Source: Eutreptiella sp. 'Long Island Sound 2002'
Lineage: Eukaryota; Euglenozoa; Euglenophyceae; Eutreptiales; Eutreptiaceae
Reading direction: 5' to 3'
Assembly (NCBI GenBank): GCA_964036045.1
Contig: OZ038382.1
Location: 107,840,578 to 107,904,577, forward strand
Length of the DNA: 64,000 nt
The translations under genes were made by a program, and so were the position numbers. The notes under the pieces were generated by a model that saw only the letters and a program-made list of their open reading frames with translations, did no database searches and was not told the origin of the DNA. This document shows, in pieces, positions 34,296 through 43,670 of this stretch. Each line of letters begins with the position of its first letter. Positions within the stretch are counted from its first letter, which is position 1.

Positions 34296-36912
34296 ATGAC
34301 TGAGCGTGGAGAGGTATCACAGGACGTGGCTGTTTCGCCAGATGGTGAGCCTGCAGCAGACAATGGGCAATGTCAAGTGCAATCCCAGTCTCAAGAGGAC
34401 CAGGCGAGCACAGAGGGACTTCAAAAGAAGCCTAAGGCCGCACCAAAGAAAAATTCAACATCCTCCATCAAGTTATCCGACTGGGTTACGTCAACGACGA
34501 AAATAAAGGTTCACTGGGATCAGATTATTATTGACCACGACCGAAAATTTGGGCAGGTCCGTAGGATATCGGATGATCGCGTGCAACGCCGCTACGACGA
34601 TCTGAAGGCAGCCCCGCCTCTGGATTACATCCAGGATCTCCTTTTTTATAAAGTCACTCGTATGTGTGTTGTGGTATTCTTCTCGATAGTACCGTTTTCG
34701 TGTCTGAATTTTTCACCCTACTGTTTCGATTATTCGTGTTGCACAGCCACTCGCTGGGTTCTGTTGGGGGGTCAGCATGTTTACACTGCTGCCCAAAAAC
34801 ACAAGACGGAATTTGAGATGAAAAATATGGAGACTCCGGATTGGACCCTGGTATTTGGTGGTTATGAAGTCAAACAGGACTGCCCCCTGCGGACTAGGCG
34901 CCGGCTTGCAGGCTTACATCAAATCCAGACCACTGCTGGCTCAGCATCCACCACATCGGAGCGAATGTCCCTACTCCTGGATAGGCTTGAGGATGAGGAT
35001 GCCAATAAGTACACCCTTTACCATCACATTGCTGTTATGTTTGAAGAGTGTGGTGTTACTGCCGAGGAATGCACTGTGGTGTGTTTCGTTTATTAATTCG
35101 GTTTTGTCGATCGACCTCCCCGAAATTTCGGCCAGCTTCTGTGTTCCACATGTTCTCCTGTGCAGACTGTTGTTGCTAAACGGTGGGATGGCGTTGGGCG
35201 TTTGGTGAAATTTGTGGGTCTTGCTGCAGCAGACGCCATGGCAGCCATAGAGAAGCGTGGATTACATCCCGCACTGGGTACGTTCAAGGAAGTGGAAGGC
35301 ATCACGCCTGACCGACTTCGCGACATCGTAGGTTACATGGATGGGACAAAAAGTACCCTACCTGGTCTCAAAAAAATTATAAAAGATGTTAAAAGGGCCC
35401 ACATGTGGTCTTGGCACATTCTTCATCCTGAGGCGGTTACCAATGGGCTTGTGAACAACACCAGAGGTATGTTTTGGTCAAACAGGGGTTTGTATTCGAA
35501 TAAATCGACCGACCTGGCCGAAATTTCGGCCAGCTTGTGTGTTGTTCAATTAATAGGAGCCCACCCTGTGGCACCACCTGTCTGCAGCTACACTTGGTAC
35601 TATCGAGATGGCCAAAAGGCAGTGCGCTATCGCATCACACCTGAAGGTAGCCTATGGCGGCTGGACCTAGACTAAAGAAAACCCCTGGCCACCGTGGTCA
35701 GCAGTAATTAAGGCCCCTCTTTGGAAGGAACCCAAATATGAGGGGTTGCGGGGATTGTTGCAGAAGCCTGTTGCTAAGCCTGTTTGTGAAAAATCTGATA
35801 CTCGTCTGCTTGGTTTCCAGTGTGCTAGGGAGTCCCTCGTTGAGACAAGCACAGGCAAACTCATTGCAGAGTCATGCCGTGTGGAACTGATGGCAATGCG
35901 TTGTGGAGTCCCTGTTCCCGGTATCATTAGGTCACTGCCCTTTGCTGCTTGTGTCATTGAGGTGCCCCGCCTCTATACAGCTAGTTTGCATAACCTGGTT
36001 GCGCAGCTACTTCTGTCCGGTGTGCCTGTGTTCATTGCGGGTGAGTCTGCTGATGTGAAAGCCACTGTTGCTGCTTTGAAGGCCACTGTGGCTGAGGATA
36101 TGTATCAGTGTGATGTTGCAATTTACAATTTGTCAGCCAAGACCCCGTTGTACACTTCCACTTCCCATCTGGTGTCCGTTTCTTCTGCCACCGCCTTTGA
36201 TAACAGGCTGCCCCGTTACGTGGCTTTTACTGAAGGACCCATGTCGTCTGTGATGCCTGTTGAGATGTTCTCATTTCTTTTGAGCCTGGTTCCGGTCCCA
36301 GAACGGGCAGGCAACTGGTTCTTGCCGGGGACTCCGTCTGTGTATTTTGCAAGTATGATGTCTACCAGGTTTTCCAAGGACTGTAATGTTGTGTGTGCCC
36401 TTTTGGGTGAGGAGACTGTTGTGCCTGATGAGTATGTTCACTCCATCAGAGCGGCTATCGCCAACGCCGACACGTGCCCCCCCAAGTCATGGGAGGATGT
36501 GTACCACGACTTGGGGGCAGGTTTTCCTGTGGATTGTTCTGGGGTTAGGTATGTAGATGAGGATCATGAGGAGCAAGATGGAGAGGCAGAGTCGCAACCA
36601 GAGACACACCCGCCAAAGAAGAAACCCAAAACTGCCCCTGCCCCCTCACCTAGTGGCACGCAGTGCGCTCAGGCCACCCCAGCTTCCTCCTCAGGCGCTG
36701 TGGCCCCTACTGGCATAGGTATGAATGCTTTTGTGAATCATTTTTCACCATCCCGGGGTGGAAACACACAGTCACAGAACTCTGCCACTACCAAGCCTGG
36801 TGCTGCAGCCCCTGCCAAGCCTCCTGCTAACACAGGTTCTAAGAAGCCCCGTGCATCTGGTCTACGCAAGCGCTAATGCCAGTCCTACTGCTTATATTGC
36901 GTGTCAATATGA
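34296..36912 (+). CDS. ParB/sulfiredoxin-like domain protein with introns
   Basis: Exons about 34296-34659, 34747-35078, 35166-35466 and 35557-36912. The start is ATG 34296; an in-frame ATG at 34266 is an alternative. After a disordered Gln/Lys-rich leader the first two exons give the ParB-type pattern: KVHWDQI, FGQVRRISDDRV, then Leu/Pro (LKAAPPLDYIQ), then WVLLGGQHVYTAA across the first splice. GGQH-Y-AA matches the GxRR/GQHR box of ParB-like NTPase/nuclease folds. Exon 3 is a helical region. In exon 4 the best frame is TLWHHLSAATLGTIEMAKRQ, continuing through TAG 35668 into a long C-terminal domain of unknown fold and a basic Pro/Lys tail (PPKKKPKTAP). TAA 36874 is followed by TGA 36910. 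ParB assignment is by eye; splice sites are inferred, and the exon 3/4 phase is uncertain. Confidence 0.5.
34660..34746 (+). other. Intron 1 of the ParB-like gene, without palindrome
   Basis: GTATGTGTGTT to TTGCACAG, 87 bases. Removing it joins LLFYKVT to RWVLLGGQH through a threonine codon. It is T-rich, divisible by three and free of stops. It contains no CTGGCC palindrome, unlike the next two introns. Confidence 0.6.
35079..35165 (+). other. Intron 2 of the ParB-like gene, carrying a palindrome
   Basis: GTGTGTTTCG to CTCCTGTGCAG, 87 bases, with an in-frame TAA. It contains a slightly degenerate palindrome (CTCCCCGAAATTTCGGCCAG, 35116-35135). An alternative 3' end is the AG that closes the palindrome at 35135; this also keeps the frame open. 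Confidence 0.55.
35467..35556 (+). other. Intron 3 of the ParB-like gene, carrying a palindrome
   Basis: GTATGTTTTGG to CAATTAATAG, 90 bases, with a perfect palindrome at 35514-35533. Using the palindrome's closing CAG (35533) as acceptor instead shifts into the better downstream frame, giving VLFN-TAA-TAG-EPTLWHH. That reading works only if TAR codons are sense. The exact 3' splice site is therefore unresolved. Confidence 0.5.
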
Positions 36913-36915
36913 AGT

Positions 36916-37240
36916 CTGGCCGAAAATTTCGGCCAGCATGCAGTCCTCATCCTCTTCAGCCTCTTATTATTGTGTTTTTCCATAGGCACTGCAAAAGTCT
37001 GATTTGATTCGTCAGGTGGCAAGTATTTGCTTGTAATTGAGTATATTATGTTGCACACCCTGTTCAAATGTCACCGCTCCTGTGTTCCTTGCTCATGTCT
37101 GCTGTCATAGGTACCCATTTCAGTGATCATATTCGGAGTTTCGATGGACGTGGCCGCAATTTCGGTCAGCTTAGGCGCGTCTGCCAAATAGGACCATGTG
37201 TTTGGACATTTTTCGAAGAGCTGGCCGAAATTTCGGCCAG
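36916..37240. repeat. Downstream palindrome cluster
   Basis: A copy with one extra A lies at 36916-36936 (CTGGCCGAAA then ATTTCGGCCAG), a degenerate copy at 37150-37169 and a perfect copy at 37221-37240. The last two are 71 bases apart. They follow directly after the TGA of the ParB-like gene and close the locus. Confidence 0.9.
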
Positions 37241-37718
37241 GTTGGTTAAAATAGGAAATACAAGTACATGCTTTGGGATAGTTTTCTTTGTGCTTCAATG
37301 AAAGGTATGTTTGGGGTTCCCTTATCTGTGGTGTATAGGGGGGTTCTGTGATCAACCTGGAACAAAGGGGAGAGAAAAATAGGCAGCCCCCCCCCCTGGA
37401 ATGCAGTGGTCTAAATGTAAAACGACACTATATTTTGGTGGTTGAATATCTTTATTTTGAAAATCTATGTGTTTCTAGAAATGCAAATAATGGCATATAT
37501 TTGAAATACACACCTTGTTTTTGCATGTTGCCACCAGGGGGGTTTGGATACCCAAAAAATAACACCCCTTTTCGCATACTTTTCCCCTCACTACAACATG
37601 GACTTCCGTGGGCCATAGCGCCAGGTGGGGGGTGGGCAACTTGTGAAGCCTAAGAAACATGGTTGCATATCTCCTCAGGACTGCTTCCCCAAAACTGGGT
37701 GCAGCCAAAGGATCAATA
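37241..37718. other. No supportable gene
   Basis: AT-rich DNA with a C-run at 37388-37396. A minus-strand frame over 37475-37744 (AAPSFGEAVLRRYATMF) may continue the next gene after a frame change, but this is not secure. Confidence 0.4.
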
Positions 37719-38198
37719 TCACGAGACAAGGGATCCAAATCCAATGTGTGTCCAACAGTCAGAGCGGCTTATCCCAAAGACAAAGTTTTGGCGCCAGCCA
37801 TAACGGCCCTACCAAACCTTTTTGCCGCCATGGTACCGTTGAACCTTGTAGCCCAAGGTCCACATACTCTTATCCATTGCTGCAACGAATTTTCTACTAC
37901 TATCCGCAACGCATTTGATCACTTGTGTTGGTTTTTTTTTGGTCTGGACCAAGATGAGACGGCGTAGGCTGCTCACCGTATGGTACTTGCCCGTCGCACA
38001 GTTCCGCCCGTGTACGAAGCGCACCCCAGGTGATTTCTGCACAGCTGCTGGGGAGCATTGCCTCAAGCAGCAAAGATTCTGAAATGTTTGTTTTGAGTCA
38101 AAAATGGGTGGATGCTTTTTGCAATGGACGCAAGCACATGATACTTCTCCTTGACCCTTTGTTCCGCTGATACCAAAACACCAATTTTCTTTTTTCAA
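37719..38198 (-). CDS. Hypothetical basic protein or exon, one in-frame TAG
   Basis: Minus-strand frame with good composition: CVHCKKHPPIFDSKQTFQN, CSPAAVQKSPGVRFVHGR, SSLRRLILVQTKKK, MDKSMWTLGYKVQRYHGGKK. It is crossed by TAG at 37809-37811 and continues as GRYGWRQNFVFGIS to TGA at 37719-37721. The N-terminal limit is unclear: an ACATTTCAG acceptor-like site near 38079 could start an exon. The Lys/Arg-rich, Trp-containing pattern suggests a mobile-element protein, but no family is recognised. Confidence 0.4.
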
Positions 38199-38199
38199 G

Positions 38200-39050
38200 T
38201 TGCAGGGTCTCGGTCACTTATGGAGGCCGTGGGTTTCGTCTTGGTTCTTAGGCCCCTTTCTGAGCCTGTTCGAATGGGGGATCTGGTCGTTGGGTTCACC
38301 AACCCCCCTCCCTCAACCTTTAAACATGCCTCTCGTTTTGTCCATGGCAATGGCCCCAGATCAGTTTGGGACACCTCTGCCTTTTCGTATCTTTGAAATG
38401 CCCCGAGACTGTGCCCATGCCCACTCCCGACTGCCCACTCCCGACTGCTGACACGGGATGCAAGGTGCTCGAGGCCAGGCGCTGCCGGCCGACATTGGTG
38501 CACAGGGGGGGGTCTAGTGTACTTTTACTTCCCACCATCTGGGGGCGCGTTGTGCTTTGTCGCGGTCCTCTGAGGCACCGCAGGGGGGCATGCGGTGTTG
38601 TCACTACCCATCGAACGCCAGTTGCGGGTTGGCTTAGGACGGTGAAGCGATCAGGTTCATGGGCCCTCGGCTCGGGCTTCATGGCGTGTGTGCTCGGGAT
38701 GCGACCCCGGAACGCTTCCTCTCCATCCATCCATCCATCCCCCCAAACTGGCCTCCTAGGTCCCCCCCAAGTTTTGATAGATGGGATGGGTCCGGGCGGG
38801 GGGGGCAGCATCTGGACCGTTTGTAGTCCCCCCCCTTGGCGCCTGTATGAAAGGTAGTTTTGTTCATCATAAATGGTTTTATGAAATATGAACGGATTTT
38901 GCTCTTGCTAGGGTACCCATGGGCCATGTTCGTTCAAAATTGGGTGGGTTGGGTCAACACCCTTGGGGTGAGTTTTTTTTTGTCCGCCGGGGGTTTTTTT
39001 GGAAAAATTGCCATTTTTGGCAGTTTTTGAAAATTATGAAAACCTCCTCC
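38200..39050. other. No supportable gene
   Basis: Intergenic DNA. A (CATC)n patch lies at 38722-38738 and a G-run near 38797. At 38861-38893 the first TTTATGAA / TATGAACGG motifs of the next repeat family appear. Confidence 0.5.
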
Positions 39051-39051
39051 C

Positions 39052-39151
39052 CTGTTCATAATTCGGTTCATAATTCAGTTCATAATTCAGTTCTCATTTT
39101 ATGAACGCGCCGAGCTTTTTATGAACGGGTTTTATAAACGCGTTTTATGAA
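39052..39151. repeat. Inverted GTTCATAATTC / TTATGAACG cluster 1
   Basis: GTTCATAATTC repeats on the left, followed by TTTATGAACG repeats on the right, form an imperfect inverted repeat. It is positioned just beyond the 3' end of the minus-strand gene (TGA at 39185). Confidence 0.85.
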
Positions 39152-39184
39152 CAGCTGCACAGGCACACAAAAATCGCCTAGGCT

Positions 39185-40315
39185 TCAATCTTTCTTGTAC
39201 TTGCTTGTCCTTGCTTGTTGTTGCTGGTTCATGCCGCCCTACACCTCAGGGCGGGGGCCTGTCGGGTCCTCCCAAAGGGGGGCCGTAGCCTGGATTTCGC
39301 CCCCATCCGGGGCCTGGGCATGGGTTTGGGCAGGTGGTTGGGCTGCGGGTTTGGCCGAGGGGTGCGCTGGGGCATCCACCTCCATGGGGGCGGCCTGAGG
39401 GGCAGCTTTGGGCTCGGGCGGAGCGGCCTGCTTGTCCTCAGGCTTGGGTTCAGGTTTGGCTGGCTTGGGGGCCGGCTCAGCCGGTGGGTCAGCGTCCGGT
39501 TTGGGGTTAGGCTTCTTTTTGGCCTTGGCGGCCTTCTTACCTGCAGCTGCAGCCTTCTGCTGCTCCCAATGGGTCACTGCTGCAACATGAGAGGCATACA
39601 ATAGATGCCTCTCAACCCGAAACATCTCCTTTTCCCTGGGTGTTCCACCCAGACTCTCCCCCCCCGCCCCCCCCACAACCGAGGTCACAACCCCCGGGTA
39701 GACACCATTGGTGTAGGGCACATACACCTGGTCACCAAGCAGGGGGTCACCCGACTCATCCCCCTCCAAAGAGGGGGGCTCCTCGCACCGCTTTTGCTGC
39801 TGCGGCTGCTTCCCCTTCCCTTCCCATGGGGACGGGGGAGTGCCTCGTCTGACGACGAGCTGCTGCCGGATTCGAAGGACTTTCACTTCGGTGGGGGGGT
39901 CTTTTTGGGTTGCATGGGGTTGGGGGGGGGCACGGCAGGGGGTTTGGGTTTCTCGGCGGGGGCAGGCTTTGCTGGGGAGGCGCTGCGGGGGCTGGCCGGG
40001 TTGGGGGGGTTCACCCCGCAACTGGACAGCAGGATGTCCTCGTCCGAACACCCTTCCCACCCCAACTCCCCCTGGCTCGCCCAGTAGGGCGTATTTGCCG
40101 CCCACGTGTCCGTGAGGCGGCAGGAGTGCTCCCACTCCCGCAGCCCGGACAGGATGGCGCACCCCAACTGGGGGTTGAGCAGCAGCAGCTCGTATAGGGC
40201 GGACAGGGCGATGCTGAACTCCGCGGTGCCCAACTTGTACCGGATGCGGACCCCCGCGACCTCTGCCGGGTTCACTTCCACGTCCACGGCCCCCGACAGT
40301 GCCATTCATAACTGC
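39185..40315 (-). CDS. 3' exon of a minus-strand transposon-like gene
   Basis: It begins after an acceptor-like GAAAGCAG at about 40316, or at ATG 40305. The first part reads VDVEVNPAEVAGVRIRYKLG, then SIALSALYELLLLNPQLGC, to about 39895. There a G7 run forces a frame change into VLRIRQQLVVRRG, then GDQVYVPYTNGVYPGVVTSV, a small-barrel-like stretch, then a Lys/Ala/Pro-rich tail. TAG at 39239-39241 is followed by GGMNQQQQARTSKYKKD and TGA at 39185-39187. The residues after the TAG are typical of a basic C-terminus, so the TAG may be sense. The gene is either disrupted at homopolymers or affected by sequencing errors there. Confidence 0.45.
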
Positions 40316-40425
40316 TTTCATAAAAGGCGTTCATAAATCGCGTTCATGGTTCATAAACGGGCAGTGCAGGGTCGCTAAATTATGAACGCCAAATTATGAA
40401 CGAATTATGAACGAATCATGAACAC
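40308..40425. repeat. Inverted TTCATAA / TTATGAAC cluster 2
   Basis: TTCATAA motifs (40313, 40331, 40343, 40350) are followed by AAATTATGAACG motifs (40376-40412). It lies at the 5' side of the 3' exon and abuts the inverted-repeat element at 40429. It looks like intron sequence of the minus-strand gene. Confidence 0.85.
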
Positions 40426-40428
40426 ACA

Positions 40429-41169
40429 TACCCCCCCCCCCTTGTCGTTCCCCACCCCTTGTCGTTCCCGGGGAGGGGGGGACCGTCACTTGGTCAACCC
40501 AAATTTTTTCGTTGCGGCTCATTGTGTTGTTGTGTGGGTGACTGTGTTGTGGGGCACTGCCACTTGTATCCCTTGCACTCATGGCGGGACATTTTGTTTA
40601 CTTTTGCTGAAATGGAACTTGACAGCACAACCATGTTTCCCCCTCGGACCGGACAAATGTGACGGATGATGATAGTGACCTGAGTTCTGACACAGAGGTT
40701 GTGTGGGTGAAGAGTGCCCGTGGTGTATGGGGTATGGGACACAGTTTTGGGAACAAGTTGTATTTTACAAGGCACATTCCAGAAGGGAAATGGGTTCCCA
40801 AAAACCTGCTTGCGCCTGCCAAGCCTCCTACTATCAAGGCAAAACCACCACCCAAGAGTGCTGCCCAAAGCATTCTAGTGGAAAGTGGAGAGCATGTGCC
40901 AGAATTCAAGGTGAAGTGGGGCAGGACCAAGAAATTTTACACCGAGCCGGTCAAGGAGTAGGTCTCCGTACATGGGCAGCCCTTTGAACGTATCTTATGC
41001 TGAATTCTTTCGTTTTATGCTGCAATTTTTGTGCCTGAAAATGTGCGTGTATGGTGGTAGTGCGGTCCCCTAGGGGGGGGTGGGGGACCGTCACTTGGTG
41101 ACCGTCCCCCAGGGGGTCGTGGGGGACCGTCTTCCCTGGGGTGGGGAACGACAAGGGGCGGGGGGGGTA
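40429..41169 (+). mobile_element. Terminal-inverted-repeat element, copy 1 (741 bp)
   Basis: The left end TACCCCCCCCCCC then TTGTCGTTCCCCACCCC is mirrored at the right end by GGGGTGGGGAACGACAAGG then GGCGGGGGGGGTA. Subterminal GGGGACCGTCACTTGGT occurs near both ends in the same orientation. The interior carries a small ORF (next entry) and is shared with the copy at 49241-50287. No transposase is visible, so it is non-autonomous. It lies within the presumed intron of the minus-strand gene. Confidence 0.8.
40659..40961 (+). CDS. Cargo protein of the inverted-repeat element, copy 1
   Basis: About 100 codons open to TAG 40959; no ATG start, so possibly an exon (the frame is open from 40623). 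An acidic start (DDDSDLSSDTEVVWVK) leads into GVWGMGHSFGNKLYFTRHIP, then GKWVPKNLLAP, a Lys/Pro linker (KPPTIKAKPPPK) and a basic end (FKVKWGRTKKFYTEPVKE). The same order is seen at 48328-48772 (VVWAK, YFTKDI, PKPAPK, HVQLFKMRRK, KGFYST) and at 49820-50079. Conservation of this arrangement in three diverged copies argues that it was a real protein. Function unknown. Confidence 0.5.
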   Translation: MTDDDSDLSSDTEVVWVKSARGVWGMGHSFGNKLYFTRHIPEGKWVPKNLLAPAKPPTIKAKPPPKSAAQSILVESGEHVPEFKVKWGRTKKFYTEPVKE

Positions 41170-41171
41170 CC

Positions 41172-42242
41172 TCGAAATTTGGCTCTGGTCCGATGGTCCC
41201 CATGGCGCCCAGGGCGGTCCGCACGTTGGCCGCTGCGCTGGGAGGGGCGCCCGGGGGGGCGCCGGTGGGGCCTTTGGTGCTGCTGGTGGCCGGGGCTGCC
41301 CAGGCAAGGGGCTTGATGGGGCGGGTGATGGTGAGGCCCTCCACGGCCCCCTCGTATGAGGCCTCCTGCCGCGGGTCATACACCCCCCCCCCAAAATGGA
41401 TTCCCACTGGGGGATGCACTCCAACTTGCGCCCGGAGCGCTGCAGATTCACCCACCCCCGTTCCTCCCAGTGGAGGAACAACAGCTCTCAATGGGAGCTC
41501 CGCATCAAGCGCCCCCCCGGCCCCGAAAAAACTTTGGCGTGCGTCAAATCCCCAGCCCCAATTGGTTCGGGGATGAGGGACAGGGGCTTCCCCGCCACTG
41601 GCTTCCCTGCCCATGCCCCCCCCCCCCCCCCCGGTACCGCCAGGTCCCCCCCTCCCCCTTGTTGCGGATGTGGTGCCGCAACATGCCCCGGAATGCCCAG
41701 CGCAGGGTGACGTAAGTCACCTCAGGGCTCGAAAAAAGGGGGGCATCGGGGGAGTACCCGCTGTCCAGCACCCCTTGCGCCCAGGGGAGGGTCAGCACCA
41801 GGCGCCGGTTGGCCTGGCTGAGGCCCCAGGCATGGCCTTCCTCCCCCCTGAACCAGGGGGTCGCAACCAAAACCCCCCCCCCCCTGCCCCCTCCCCCTCG
41901 CCTGCCACGTCCTCGACCTCGGCCTTCACCTCCTCGATGTCCTCCGCGGCCTCCTCCTCCTTCATCCCCCCCCCCCGCTGCCTCCTCCTTCTTCTTCTTC
42001 TCCTCCCTCTTCTTCTCTTTCTTCCTCTTTCTTCTTCTCCTCCTTCCTCCTCTTCCTCTTTTGCTCCGAGGAGTCTATTGACTCCTCACTCGAGGAGTCG
42101 GCGGCGGGTTGGGAGGCGGAGGCGGGGTGAGCGGTTGGGGGTGGGCTTGAGGAGGCTGAGGAGCTTGAGGTGGAGGTGCAGGTGGAGCTTGAGAATGCGG
42201 AGGAGGCGGAGGAGCTGGAGCATGGGCTGCCAGTCGCTGCTC
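41172..42242 (-). CDS. Middle exon of the minus-strand transposon-like gene, broken at G-tracts
   Basis: It follows an acceptor CCACAG at 42243-42248. It begins EQRLAAHAPAPPPPPHSQ, Pro-rich, then turns acidic/basic (SSSEESIDSSEQKRKRRKEE in one frame). Downstream the best frame reads VATPWFRGEEGHAWGLSQ, then SPEVTYVTLRWAFRGML, then EGLTITRPIKPLAW, ending EPNFE at a GTACC donor. Frame changes occur at the homopolymers near 41966-41974, 41874-41884, 41617-41632 and 41386-41394. Either these are assembly length errors or the gene decays by slippage at C/G tracts. Confidence 0.4.
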
Positions 42243-42262
42243 CTGTGGACATGGGGGGCACT

Positions 42263-42393
42263 GTTCATAATTCGTTCATAAAAGCGGTTCATAATTCATC
42301 AGTTCATAAATCGGTTCATAATTCATTTATGACGGCAGTTTCGGTTTTATGAACGCCGAATTATGAACGTAATATGAACGCGACAGACAGCAT
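42263..42393. repeat. Inverted TTCATAA / TTATGAAC cluster 3, inside an intron
   Basis: It fills a minus-strand GT-AG intron (donor GTATGCTG at 42395, acceptor CCACAG ending at 42243; 153 bases). GTTCATAA copies at 42263-42330 are opposed by TTATGAACG and AATATGAACG at 42348-42390. Confidence 0.85.
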
Positions 42394-42395
42394 AC

Positions 42396-43492
42396 CACCA
42401 GGGCCAGTGTCGCCCTCTGGCTCTCCTCCAGCAGCTTCCTCATCTGGGGGCGTCCATGGATGGGCGAAGAATAAGAAAGCCGGGTCGCAGAGGTCGCGTG
42501 GGTGGAGGGTGCTTGGGGGGTAGTGCTTAGAAGTATAGCGGCGGTGCACGCCGCGGTGTGTGGGGTGTTGTAGTGTAGCAACGGCAGGTCAAAGGTTAGA
42601 AACCATCATTCCCAAACCTGCTGGACGACCATTGCTTCCCGTTCCACTGCACTCTTTCCCGCACCCCCACCCCTAGCACTATGCCCATTGTACCCCTTCT
42701 TCAAAATGTAATTTACGCTCTCCACAACGTCCCCTAACACGTCAATCCCACCCCACATGCATCCGCACTCTCGAGCATGGCATCACAGTCCTCTTCGAGG
42801 AACAACAAATAGTGCGACCCCGACTCCCCGCAGCAATGTTCCCGAAACGTAGCAGCAACAAGTCGGCACGAAGGGCGCGGCACAACCGGAATCGGCGAGT
42901 ACAAAGTGCGCAGCAATGTTCGCAGCCCCACAACCGCTTGCCACGTGGGGTCCTCCTCGACGTATGCAAGCAGCGGCGCAATCTGCTCCCAGGCCCAGAA
43001 CAGGTTGTGGGCCTCCTCACCGTCCGGTGCGTTGTGCGCCCCCAAACGCATGCCACACCGGTTGTGGTACAAAATTTTCTGCACCTCCCGTGCAACCTCA
43101 GGGGGATGATTTCCCACCTGGGCCTCCAGGAAGGCCACAAAGAGCCTCCCGAAGGCCATGCAACAGTGCAAAATGCACAAAAATACCCGGTTTCTGGCTA
43201 TGACCAGCAGCGGCTCGCCGGTGCATCTTGCCGCATCCGAACTTTTGCGGGTCATCAGATAGCGACGATGATTGTTCGCATCTGACCGCGTTGTCCTCCG
43301 AGCAACGATGCCATTCCACTGCTCGGCCGTGTTGTCACGCACAGCCTCGTTGAAAATGCTCCCCACTTGGGGAGCCACGCTGATGCCCAGCAGCCGCCGG
43401 AGCCACGGCTAGTCCCCACCAAGGAGGACCGCTGCCCGCACCTAGCTGTCACACCAGTAAAATTTTTTGCAGTCAATGATGGACTGCAGGAC
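42396..43492 (-). CDS. 5' exon of the minus-strand transposon-like gene, with two TAG, one TGA and one frameshift
   Basis: It follows an acceptor GAACACAG and reads VLQSIIDCKKFYWCDS, TAG (43442), VRAAVLLGGD, TAG (43409), PWLRRLLGISVAPQVGSIFN, then EQWNGIVARR, FLCILHCCMAFGRLFVAFLE, DGEEAHNLFWAWEQIAPLLA and HCCGESGSHYLLFLEEDC. A frame change near 42750 leads to IDVLGDVVESVNYILKKGYN and VVQQVWE, then TGA (42606) where Trp would fit, then WFLTFDLPLL. The strong residue patterning marks a genuine, probably widespread protein of mobile-element type whose name I cannot give. The frameshift and TGA suggest this copy is damaged even if TAG is sense. Confidence 0.6.
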
Positions 43493-43497
43493 CTGTG

Positions 43498-43628
43498 TTC
43501 ATAAAAGGTGTTCATAATTTGTGTTCATAAAACGCGTTCATAATTCATAAATGGGCAGCACGGCGTTTTATGACGGCAGTTCTCGAATTATGAACGCGCG
43601 AATTATGAACAACTTATGAACACGAAAA
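43498..43628. repeat. Inverted TTCATAA / TTATGAAC cluster 4
   Basis: GTTCATAA repeats (43499-43549) are followed by GAATTATGAACG and AACTTATGAACACG (43584-43628), enclosing ATGGGCAGCACGGCG. It ends exactly at the acceptor of the 5' exon (43493). Another exon may therefore lie further upstream on the minus strand. Confidence 0.85.
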
Positions 43629-43670
43629 TGCAGACTACAAACCTGTAGCACCTGGGCAGCGCATCTCTAG

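Noticed and set aside
40959-41004. Read-through of TAG to a shared downstream TGA in the two cargo-gene copies
   Set aside because: On checking base by base the two copies differ by an indel just after the TAG, so the apparent common extension is not real.
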